In this document: positions 1 to 7,843 of the stretch, piece after piece
Layout of the letters: the number at the start of each line of letters is the position of its first letter
Numbering within the stretch: the stretch's first letter is position 1
Origin: RGIG9079 sp964567845
Lineage (GTDB): Bacteria; Bacteroidota; Bacteroidia; Bacteroidales; Marinifilaceae
Length of the DNA: 21,836 nucleotides
NCBI GenBank assembly: GCA_964567845.1
Contig: CAZMOG010000027.1
Location: forward strand, 1 to 21,836
Direction: 5' to 3'
Position numbers and translations under genes: made by a program
Notes under the pieces: generated by a model
Seen by the model: only the letters and a program-made list of their open reading frames with translations
The model's database searches: none
Told to the model about the DNA's origin: nothing

Positions 1-59
1 TATTAAATAATTATGTTAACTTCTACCAACCACTTTTGGCAACGTTACCAAAAAAAGAG

Positions 60-99
60 AGAGTGAGATCAGCGGTTCATAGAACCAATATCTCACTCT
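60..99 (-). terminator. Rho-independent terminator closing the SusCD/protease operon
   Basis: A 10-bp perfect outer stem (60-69 with 90-99) encloses a second 5-bp stem (74-78 with 82-86) with a 3-base loop. Read on the minus strand it is followed by TCTCTTTTTTT, a good U tract. It lies 24 bases beyond the stop of the last gene of the minus-strand cluster, where the operon would be expected to end. Bases 1-59 hold no gene. Confidence 0.9.
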
Positions 100-122
100 T
101 TTGTTTTTATTAAAATCTCCTC

Positions 123-602
123 CTAAAATTCAGGGCGTGTTGCCTGCTCGATGATTTGCGAAGGTATAGAGTCGCACTTAATATATTGTGCAACATCGTT
201 CTCGTTACCATCAACAGTCCATACCATAGAGCCGGTTTCAAGCATATCTGTAATGATATAATCATGATTCCAATCGCCATTCTCGAAGTGGTATTTTCCG
301 GAAATTACGTATCCTTTGTAGTAATCTTTATCCAGCTCAAAGCTTCCTGTAATTTTGCGTCCATACATGCTGTCAAAGTTCTGGTATATAACAAAACTCT
401 TTTCTGAACGGTCAAAGGTGATGTACATGTAGGTTCCGTCGGGAAGCTCTTCGCCATTCCACTCCTGAAGCATCCAGTTGCCGTGCAGGGTAATGTAGTT
501 AACCTCGATAGTTGGAATTTCCACCTCGTTTTCATCGTCTGAGCAACTGATAAAACAGGTTGCCATTAGGAGCATTGGAACTATTTTTAGCAGATTCTTC
601 AT
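123..602 (-). CDS. Small lipocalin-like lipoprotein
   Basis: This is a 159-aa lipoprotein. The signal peptide ends in a lipobox (FISC, Cys20), and the mature protein starts C-S-D-D-E. That acidic stretch resembles the Bacteroidetes lipoprotein export signal, so surface exposure is likely. The body begins with LHGNWML near residues 39-45 and continues as alternating beta strands (YMYITFD, SFVIYQNF, GSFELD, GYVISGKYHF). This is the pattern of the small 'lipocalin-like' domains common in Bacteroides lipoproteins. The ligand is unknown. The gene starts 6 bases after the DUF1573 gene and is the last of the operon, directly before the terminator. It may be an accessory binding protein of the uptake system, but nothing in the sequence names its ligand. 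The family call rests on fold-like pattern only. Confidence 0.75.
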   Translation of the reverse strand: MKNLLKIVPMLLMATCFISCSDDENEVEIPTIEVNYITLHGNWMLQEWNGEELPDGTYMYITFDRSEKSFVIYQNFDSMYGRKITGSFELDKDYYKGYVISGKYHFENGDWNHDYIITDMLETGSMVWTVDGNENDVAQYIKCDSIPSQIIEQATRPEF

Positions 603-608
603 ATTTCT

Positions 609-1406
609 CTATTTTTCTATTGTTACTTTTATGATTCTTTCAATTGGTTGTGCCTCTACTCCCTCAATTTTGAATGTAAATTGGGACGAGGTTTCGTTTT
701 GGGGAATTAATGCACCATTAATTGTTATCAGCAGCTCTCCTTCACAATTTGGTTCAAGAATTTCCGGTTTACATTTAAATGTTGCATAGGGTGGCAGATC
801 TGAACAGCTCAACTTTAATGGAATGGAACCGCTGTTGGCACATACTATTGCCATTGTGGGATTCATGCTTCGTGTTATTGTTTCAAATGATATGCGCTTG
901 TTCTTAATTCGAAGGGCGCCCATGCGAAATGGAAGGTGCCTCCATTTATCACTACTTTTAACATATCCCTTTAACTCTACAATCGTTGTGGGTTGTTTCG
1001 AGCTGATATTTGTATAGATATAGCTCTTTACCTCAACTTCCCCCTTTTCATTTCTCGGAGAGTATGTGAGAGTTATATTTTGCTCTTCTCCACTCTTTAT
1101 GGTGCCGGTATCGAACCTTGCAACAGTGCAACCACAAGTAGTCCTTATTTGAGTAATATTCACATCCCGTCTACTTAAATTTTTTACTGTGAATGTGTAG
1201 TTGGAAGGTGAATCATTATCGTTAAGGGTTCCCATATCTATAACCTTCGTGTCTATTTTAAGATAGGAATCTCCATTAACAAGAGGATTTGGATTCACAA
1301 GAGAGTCAATCTGCGCCCTTGTCAGCGGAGTCTTTACCTGTCCTATTGAAAGGACAGGTAAAAGTATTCCAATCAGGTAAATAATAAAACACGAATTAAT
1401 TTTCAT
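609..1406 (-). CDS. DUF1573-domain secreted protein
   Basis: The protein is 265 aa when started at the ATG at 1406. A start three codons further upstream would use TTG and is less likely. An N-terminal hydrophobic signal sequence (about residues 5-22, ending SIGQ) has no lipobox cysteine, so the product is probably periplasmic or secreted. Residues about 50-150 match DUF1573, an immunoglobulin-like domain: the hallmark Cys-Gly-Cys-Thr sits at residues 91-94 after VKNLSRRDVNITQI, followed by GTIKSGEEQNITLTYSP. The rest (160-265) is a second beta-rich region. The ATG shares its A with the TGA stop of the upstream protease gene (TGATG), so the two are probably translationally coupled. DUF1573 proteins have no established function. 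The tight linkage suggests a structural or chaperone-like partner of the protease, which is inference. Confidence 0.85.
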   Translation of the reverse strand: MKINSCFIIYLIGILLPVLSIGQVKTPLTRAQIDSLVNPNPLVNGDSYLKIDTKVIDMGTLNDNDSPSNYTFTVKNLSRRDVNITQIRTTCGCTVARFDTGTIKSGEEQNITLTYSPRNEKGEVEVKSYIYTNISSKQPTTIVELKGYVKSSDKWRHLPFRMGALRIKNKRISFETITRSMNPTMAIVCANSGSIPLKLSCSDLPPYATFKCKPEILEPNCEGELLITINGALIPQNETSSQFTFKIEGVEAQPIERIIKVTIEK

Positions 1407-3448
1407 CACAACCAACCGTTATCGTTGCTGTTTTCACGTACAGTAATTGTAATTGTCTGCTCCTTATCGTTGCCAATCTTGATTGTAGCAGTTGTCATTC
1501 CGCACTCAATTCCATTTACTGTTAGTATGGAACCGGTGACTGTTGCAGTAGCAACGTTTTCGTTCTGTACCGTGCAACCAAATGACAGGCTTTCACCATT
1601 AAGGAATATCTTTGCCAAGTCAATACTGTGGTTGCTTTGAGGTGCAACATAGATATTGGGAATTCTCATATCCGAACCACTGTTGTCAATTGCTTTAAGC
1701 AATGCACCTGCATCGATAAGTTTTCCCATTTTGCCACGATAATCAGAAAGGTTCATCTTGGTTATTGAGAATCCCGGAGATGTATGGTTGTAGTTGTACT
1801 GCTTTTCACCTACAAAATATCCATCCAAATCGCGGGCAGTTTCAATCATAAGTTGAACATACTCTTCGGCCTTGAAATGACGACGTTGTTGTGCTGCGTA
1901 TGCCAAGCCAAGAGCTGCAACTCCGGATACGTGAGGACATGACATTGAGGTACCCTCGTAATATCCATATGATGGTTGACCGTTCTCAACAATGGTAGAA
2001 AGAATAGAACCCATGCAGTTGTGCATATCATAGTTATCCTCGTTCTCGTCTATTGTTCCATAGTACTCTGTATCACCGCCGGGAGCCGAGAATACAAGTC
2101 CCTCGTCGTAGTTAGAGTAACATGCAGGAGTATAGTCGGCAGCCAAAGCACCAACAGATACACATTTTGAGTATTTGGCAGGGAAAGCCGATGACTCTGA
2201 ATACTCATTACCACAAGCAAATATTGCAATTCCTCCCTCAATAACTCCGTTTGGATCTCCTGCATTATTTATGAAGTAGTCAATAGCATCCTTCTCCAAT
2301 GGGTACATATTTCCCCACTCCTCTTCGGTTGCCGGACCCGGTGTGTAGCCTAGAAGCATATTGGCATTGGCAGAGTTGTATCCCCAACTGCATTGGATAA
2401 TTACAGCCCCGTTGTCGGCTGCATATTTAATTGCAGCTGCCTCTTGAGCCAGTGATACACTGTACTCGCCATCGATAACCTGGCATGACATGATTTTGAC
2501 TCCACCCTGGCCGTTTGAACCTCCGGCAATTCCGCAAACTCCAATACCGTTGTCGTTTACTGCAGCAATAGTTCCTGCTACGTGAGTTCCGTGGCCGGTG
2601 TCATATTGTGAGCTCCATGAAATAACACTTGAGTTCTTTACAAAGTTATATCCGTGGCGGTCACCTTTGTATCCATTCCCGTCAGCATCAATGTCTGAAC
2701 CAATTACCTCGTCAGGGTTTGTCCACATGTTGGCCGCCAAATCAGGATGACTCCACATTACGGCCTCGTCCAAAACAGCAACAATAATCGATGGGTCACC
2801 GGTACACATCTCCCATGCCTCTTTGCAGTTTACATCGGAACCCTCCTCGGCAGGAGCCCACTCCTTTTCGAATGGGTAGTTACCGCTGTTGATATAACCC
2901 CACTGGTATTGCAATCCGGGGTCGTTAAACTTTGCAGCAGCACGTGAAATGTGTGCATTCATCTGCTCGTTGCCTATAAGTACCGGTTTTTTTCTATTTT
3001 TATCAACAGGTAGTGGACTGTTACATTGAATCTTCTCAATAACACTCTGCTTTGAAAGTAGCTCTATGGCTTTATTTAAATCAATATTACTATCGAACTT
3101 AACCAGATACCACAAGTGAACACCTGCATTGCGAGCCTTATCCTCGGTTTTGGTGTTTACAGGGAAGATTCTTTCAATAGAATAAACTTTCAACTCATTA
3201 AGTGCCGCATCCAATTCACTGTTTCCTGAACGGCTATCGTTAGCTCCTCTGCTATCCAAGTATGAATCCATCTTTTTAGAGAAGAGTACCATTAACTCTC
3301 CCTCAATGGCATTGCTCGGAACGTATGTTGAACCAACTTTGTCAAAGGTGATTTCGGTAGAACCGTTACCATTTATGGCCTGCTCGCTACATGCCATAAG
3401 GCACATAGCAAGGGCAATTCCAATTATATTTATCTTTTTCATATTCAT
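1406..3448 (-). CDS. Subtilisin-like serine protease lipoprotein (peptidase family S8)
   Basis: This 680-aa lipoprotein protease has its lipobox LMAC at Cys20. Residues about 45-145 look like a propeptide/inhibitor domain. The catalytic domain (about 205-545) carries the S8 triad: Asp227 in VLDEAV..SHPDL, His286 in GHGTHVAG and Ser501 in GTSMSCPHVSG, with the oxyanion Asn414 in ACGNE. The C-terminal part (about 595-672) resembles a BIG2/Ig-like domain. The Asp box reads D-E-A rather than the classical D-T/S-G. Ten cysteines lie in the catalytic domain, so disulfides are possible. Its ATG abuts the stop of the LRR gene upstream (TAA-ATG) and its stop overlaps the next start. The expected role is to cut protein into peptides for the SusCD transporter encoded in the same operon. 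Peptidase activity is well supported by motifs; the substrate is unknown. The residues after Cys20 (S-E-Q-A) lack the acidic pair seen in sister lipoproteins, so the membrane face is uncertain. Confidence 0.95.
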   Translation of the reverse strand: MNMKKINIIGIALAMCLMACSEQAINGNGSTEITFDKVGSTYVPSNAIEGELMVLFSKKMDSYLDSRGANDSRSGNSELDAALNELKVYSIERIFPVNTKTEDKARNAGVHLWYLVKFDSNIDLNKAIELLSKQSVIEKIQCNSPLPVDKNRKKPVLIGNEQMNAHISRAAAKFNDPGLQYQWGYINSGNYPFEKEWAPAEEGSDVNCKEAWEMCTGDPSIIVAVLDEAVMWSHPDLAANMWTNPDEVIGSDIDADGNGYKGDRHGYNFVKNSSVISWSSQYDTGHGTHVAGTIAAVNDNGIGVCGIAGGSNGQGGVKIMSCQVIDGEYSVSLAQEAAAIKYAADNGAVIIQCSWGYNSANANMLLGYTPGPATEEEWGNMYPLEKDAIDYFINNAGDPNGVIEGGIAIFACGNEYSESSAFPAKYSKCVSVGALAADYTPACYSNYDEGLVFSAPGGDTEYYGTIDENEDNYDMHNCMGSILSTIVENGQPSYGYYEGTSMSCPHVSGVAALGLAYAAQQRRHFKAEEYVQLMIETARDLDGYFVGEKQYNYNHTSPGFSITKMNLSDYRGKMGKLIDAGALLKAIDNSGSDMRIPNIYVAPQSNHSIDLAKIFLNGESLSFGCTVQNENVATATVTGSILTVNGIECGMTTATIKIGNDKEQTITITVRENSNDNGWL

Positions 3449-5155
3449 TTACTCCTCCTCCCTCTCTTCTTTCATTTCATACTTATCTCGATAGCCAGGG
3501 AAGAATTCGTAGTAGTACTCGTAATCCTTTGGCGCATTGGGGAATCCTACAACCTTACCGTTTGAATCAATACCTCCATCGTTTTGTGGGAAAATTAGTG
3601 ACTCAGGGAACCACTCCATTAGATATGGGTGATAAAGCAACCAGTCAGGTGCATTTCCTGTAAAGTAGTTAAGGTTGATACTCAATAGTTTCATGTTTGG
3701 CAATATCTTTGGGATATTGCTGTTTACAAGATTCTTAAGAGTATCTCCTCCAAACTTGTCTGCATCCTGCTGGGTGTATCCCTCAACACCGTCAACTCCG
3801 ATTGTGAAGTTTGGTAGAGGCCCCTCAATATAGTTGTTGGATAGTCTCAACTCCTCAAGGTTATCCCAGCGTAGCAAACGCTCAATATCGGAACTTGTAG
3901 AGGTGTTGATAAGAAGACCAAGTCCATCTCTATCTGCGTATTCGCTTTCACGACGCAAATCCTTCACAGTCCAACGTTTGTTTGCAATGAAATTTAATTT
4001 TTTCAATGCCGGGAAGTTTTCCGGGGTTAAAATGTCGGGAATAGAACTGAAGTTGTTGCTTACCAAATCAAGAACCTCAAGAGTGTTACCCAATTTTACA
4101 AATTCATCAGGAAGTGAAACCAATCCATATGCACCAATTTGCAACTCTTTCAAGTACTCTAAGTTACAGATGTGTGTGTCCAATGGAATGTTGAGCAACA
4201 TTGTATTTACGTTTCCGTAGAAGCTAACCTTCTCGGCATACTTCAAGTAGCGTACCTCTTGTGGAATAGACTCTTTGGTATTTACCATGTAGTAACTGAA
4301 TTCACGTACACGGCCAACAGCCTCGTGACATGGTAGGGCAGTGTCGGTCGCCTCCCAAAGTTTCACATGGCTCCAGTTTCTCATATTCTCGGAGCAGTCA
4401 AAACTTCCCATGTACTCAACTCTCTCGGCAATGGTAATCAGTGCAAGTGAGTCGCCGGCTCTGTTGTCCTCGATAACGGGCGAGCCCTCTTGAGTAATGG
4501 TCAATACCGATGGATTCTTTAACTCATCGCCCTCATTTGCAGGGACAAAGTGAATTTTTGCCATACGCTCGGTAAACTCGGGGTTCATTTTCCACTCGAA
4601 TTCCAATTCCAAGGTTCTTGGACGTGCTCCACGCTCCAACTCTATGGTATATTTTGGAACAGTCAGCCATTTGGTCTTTTCATTCTCGGCATACTCAACC
4701 TCAACGTTAAACTCAACATTGGTTGTGATTTTTGCCTTAAACTTTCTTTCGCTTGATTTTGCCGATGCCTTTAATGAAACTTGTGGTTCTTCAATAACAA
4801 TCTCTTTGTCAAAACCTGTCTGATATACAGGAATCTCCTTTACATCGTAACCTACAGGTGAGAAGCGTATAACAGCTGTACGCATGTTATTGACGAGTGA
4901 AGAGTCTATAACAATCTTACACTTGGTATCTCCAACTCCATTTGCAGGCGAAATGGTAATCCAAGGTTCGCTTGATACTGCAACCCACACACTTTCGCTG
5001 CTTACATTAATAATATCCTGACCGCCTTCACTACCTACGGTAATCTCTTGTTTGTCAACATTGAACCCGAGGATATCTTTCTCGTCGTCCTGACATGCAG
5101 TTACGGTGCAAAGAGCCGAAACAAGGAATAGAACTATTTTCAAGTAATTTTTCAT
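3449..5155 (-). CDS. BACON-domain and leucine-rich-repeat lipoprotein
   Basis: This 568-aa lipoprotein has its lipobox at Cys21 (C-Q-D-D-E, an acidic export-type start). Residues about 30-113 form a BACON domain: an SEGGQDIINVSS-type strand, then WVAVSSEPWITISPANG and a closing IPVYQTG. A second BACON-like module follows at about 125-223, closing with LTITQEG. Residues about 330-530 contain leucine-rich repeats, for example LEVLDLVSNNFSSIP, LKKLNFIAN and LEELRLSNNYIEGPLP. BACON domains are associated with glycan or mucin binding and LRRs usually bind proteins, so a surface binding protein is likely. The tail, about 40 residues after the last repeat, ends in a glutamate-rich stretch (MKEEREEE) whose codons double as a purine-rich ribosome-binding-like sequence for the protease gene. 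It lies 18 bases after the larger LRR gene and is probably a distant relative of it. Confidence 0.88.
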   Translation of the reverse strand: MKNYLKIVLFLVSALCTVTACQDDEKDILGFNVDKQEITVGSEGGQDIINVSSESVWVAVSSEPWITISPANGVGDTKCKIVIDSSLVNNMRTAVIRFSPVGYDVKEIPVYQTGFDKEIVIEEPQVSLKASAKSSERKFKAKITTNVEFNVEVEYAENEKTKWLTVPKYTIELERGARPRTLELEFEWKMNPEFTERMAKIHFVPANEGDELKNPSVLTITQEGSPVIEDNRAGDSLALITIAERVEYMGSFDCSENMRNWSHVKLWEATDTALPCHEAVGRVREFSYYMVNTKESIPQEVRYLKYAEKVSFYGNVNTMLLNIPLDTHICNLEYLKELQIGAYGLVSLPDEFVKLGNTLEVLDLVSNNFSSIPDILTPENFPALKKLNFIANKRWTVKDLRRESEYADRDGLGLLINTSTSSDIERLLRWDNLEELRLSNNYIEGPLPNFTIGVDGVEGYTQQDADKFGGDTLKNLVNSNIPKILPNMKLLSINLNYFTGNAPDWLLYHPYLMEWFPESLIFPQNDGGIDSNGKVVGFPNAPKDYEYYYEFFPGYRDKYEMKEEREEE

Positions 5156-5173
5156 ATCTCTCTGATTTTCGGG

Positions 5174-7816
5174 TTATTTCTCAATGTCAAGGTAGTCGCA
5201 ACCGCGAATATCTTGTGTTTTATCATAAATCAACAAATAGTAGCCATATTGGATATAGGCACACACATCGGTAACATCAATAGAGATATTGGGGTTGTCC
5301 TTGATCTCCAGAATTCTGATGTATGGCGATATTGTATCCTCGATTTTACGCAAATCATTTGAGCCAATGTAAAGGGCTACCATGCTTGGACTTTGATAGA
5401 TTCCTGTAGGCCACTCCTTCAATGTGCGGTTACCATGCTCGTCACGCTGGTGGCGAATACCGAATGTTGAGATGTATGCACCGTCGAATGGCTCGTATGG
5501 GAACTCTTCGAAACAGTTGTAGCTGACATCAACTCCATACAGGTATGGCATGTTGCGTGCATAGAAATCTTTTGGAAGCTTTTTCAACTTGTTATAACTC
5601 AGATCAAGAGTCAAGATTCCGTATGAGTATTTACCGGTAAGTGAGCCCTCAGGAATTTCTGTCATTCCGTTTCCGGCCATATTCAATGTAGAGATAGGAG
5701 AATCGGAATTCATAATTTCCGCAGGCATTTTGTCGAACTTGTTATATGCCAGACTCAATGAGTTACAGTTATATCCGCGGAAATTTATACCGTTCTCAAT
5801 CGATGAAATCTTGTTGTTTGAGAAGTCTACAGATCCCATGACATGAATCGATTTTGCATTGAAAATATCTGGCAAAACGGTCAACTCATTATATGTACAT
5901 GTGAAACTCTCCACATCGTAGTATCCGAAGAAATATCCCTCGTCATCGCCCTTAATCTCCTTAATCTTATTGTAATCCAGATAGAATTTTGTCAAATTGA
6001 TCTCTTTTCCAAATGGGTGAACTATCTCAATCTGATTGTTGGTACAATCCAACATACTCAGTTGGGTCATTCTGTTCAAATAGCTCTTTTCCGGGAACTC
6101 TTTAAGGTTGTTATATCCCATGTAGAGAATCTGAACCTTAGAACCCGATGCTCCATCAATCAATGCCTCCCAGTCACTCTTGAGTTGTTCTGCAGAGATG
6201 CTCTTGTTGCAGGCAATGTTAAGTAGTTGAATTTCGGGCAGACCAGCAAGGAAATCCATTGGTAGGGCAGTAAGATTAGGACAGTTGTATATCTCCAAAT
6301 CGGTCAATGTCTCCAAGTTAGCCCAACTCAGTTCATTGCGTTCAGCATAATATGGAGACTCCTGACCAATCTCAACGAAGAAGTTTTCGTGAGTGATAGG
6401 GCTATTTGCAATATAGAACTGTTGCAATTTGGTCAATCTCATCATAGCCTTTGATATACCTGTTATTTGGTTTGTAATGCTACCAAACTGTACATCTTTG
6501 GTATTGATACGGTTTCCATATCTGATAGGAGCCATGTCAGGATTGCGGTTAATTCCTTCTTGTAGAATGTCTGACAATCCTGCACGAATATCTCTCTTCA
6601 GGAAGCGCTCCTCGTAATCGTGTCTTATGCGGTTAAGCTGCTCGGCGTTGGCCTTACCCGTGATATCCTCGAATAGGTGGCCTCCCAGTAACTCGTCGTG
6701 AGTTCCAAGTGCCAATACCTCAAGCTCGGTTAACTGTCCAATAGCATCGGGAACAACTCCCTTTGCTCCCATTCCCGCAAGTGAAAGACTTGCAACACGT
6801 CCATTGTTTAGAAGTGCAACTCCGGGCTGGTCTCCCCACAGGTCAACATCTTTGTCAAAACTCCAATTTGCACCATTCTGTGCTGCTTCGCCATAGTAGT
6901 GCCAGTTAGGACCGTCCAGAGCCTCCCATATCTCTTTAAGTGCCAAGTAATCCTTAATATACTCGTCGCTTAGAGTCATTGTAATCGGTACCTCTACATT
7001 TTCTGTTAGTTGATTGTCAACAATTGTAAAGGTTTTGTCTGTTTTGGGCGATGCCACTTCGAGTATTGATTTACCATTTTTGTCCGAATAGGTGATATAG
7101 CGGCTAACCTTATAGGTTCCTGCTTTTAACCATACAGTTGTATCACAAGTTCCATACGAGGTTTTGATATGATCCTCGGTAAAATCCTGCTCGAACTCTA
7201 CCTTGATCTTTTCAATGTCAATCTCCTCAAGGGTAGCAACGTTCTTGATGGTAACATCAACGACAAGCACGTTGTCCAGCGGATAGGTTTCGTCGGTTGC
7301 GCGGCTCTCAACAAAGTTTTTAACCAAACGGAATGTAGCCTTTCCCTTAGGAGTAACATTGGCTGTAAGCTCTTTAACAACCAAACCATCCTTGATTACT
7401 GTAAAGGTATTGTCGGTTGCAGACCCTGCATATATCTCATTATCAAGATTGTCGTATAGGAAATATCCGATAATGGTGTACTCTCCAACAAGGAGTTGAA
7501 GTTTATCGCTACGCAAACCATACTCTGCGTTCTCGTTATCGTACGAGTTAAGTACCAGTGATTGGGTAATTGTGTGTCCCTCATGTTGCATGACTACCGA
7601 TATTTTGTGGGCGTCAGACAACTTGTCGAGCGAGGTTGCTCTTCCATCTGCATTATACGATGCCTCCTTGAAGAGTTTGAACTGCACATAGCCATATTCG
7701 GCCATTGCACTCTGGCTCTCATCATCGGAGCATCCCGCAACTCCCATAGCGGCAGTAAGAGCTGCCACTATGAAAAGTGCGTATGCACGTAACTGTTTTG
7801 TTATCTTGTTTATCAT
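5174..7816 (-). CDS. Large leucine-rich-repeat lipoprotein (DUF4458-like N-terminus)
   Basis: This 880-aa lipoprotein has a lipobox ending at Cys29 followed by S-D-D-E, which suggests export to the cell surface. Two beta-sandwich-like modules fill about 40-155 and 160-285. Each has the pattern of a Bacteroides domain I remember as DUF4458, but the number is from memory. A plant-type LRR N-cap follows (LKEIWEALDGPNWHYYG, from about residue 293), then LRRs from about 335 to 870. The first repeats (VASLSLAGMGAKGVVPDAIGQ) are separated from the rest by a non-repeat island at about 375-440. Later repeats include LDLSYNKLKKLP, LNMAGNGMTEIP and FYLDYNKIKEI. LRR surfaces typically bind proteins, so capture of a protein substrate or host ligand is plausible. 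It sits between the BACON/DUF5003-like and BACON-LRR lipoprotein genes, with gaps of 27 and 18 bases. Confidence 0.88.
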   Translation of the reverse strand: MINKITKQLRAYALFIVAALTAAMGVAGCSDDESQSAMAEYGYVQFKLFKEASYNADGRATSLDKLSDAHKISVVMQHEGHTITQSLVLNSYDNENAEYGLRSDKLQLLVGEYTIIGYFLYDNLDNEIYAGSATDNTFTVIKDGLVVKELTANVTPKGKATFRLVKNFVESRATDETYPLDNVLVVDVTIKNVATLEEIDIEKIKVEFEQDFTEDHIKTSYGTCDTTVWLKAGTYKVSRYITYSDKNGKSILEVASPKTDKTFTIVDNQLTENVEVPITMTLSDEYIKDYLALKEIWEALDGPNWHYYGEAAQNGANWSFDKDVDLWGDQPGVALLNNGRVASLSLAGMGAKGVVPDAIGQLTELEVLALGTHDELLGGHLFEDITGKANAEQLNRIRHDYEERFLKRDIRAGLSDILQEGINRNPDMAPIRYGNRINTKDVQFGSITNQITGISKAMMRLTKLQQFYIANSPITHENFFVEIGQESPYYAERNELSWANLETLTDLEIYNCPNLTALPMDFLAGLPEIQLLNIACNKSISAEQLKSDWEALIDGASGSKVQILYMGYNNLKEFPEKSYLNRMTQLSMLDCTNNQIEIVHPFGKEINLTKFYLDYNKIKEIKGDDEGYFFGYYDVESFTCTYNELTVLPDIFNAKSIHVMGSVDFSNNKISSIENGINFRGYNCNSLSLAYNKFDKMPAEIMNSDSPISTLNMAGNGMTEIPEGSLTGKYSYGILTLDLSYNKLKKLPKDFYARNMPYLYGVDVSYNCFEEFPYEPFDGAYISTFGIRHQRDEHGNRTLKEWPTGIYQSPSMVALYIGSNDLRKIEDTISPYIRILEIKDNPNISIDVTDVCAYIQYGYYLLIYDKTQDIRGCDYLDIEK

Positions 7817-7843
7817 TTAACCTATTATACTTTCAAGTTACTA

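Noticed and set aside
5174..7816. LRR coding repeats as a DNA repeat or CRISPR-like array
   Set aside because: The periodicity is at protein level only (about 20-25 residues, varied). There are no near-identical DNA repeats with unique spacers.
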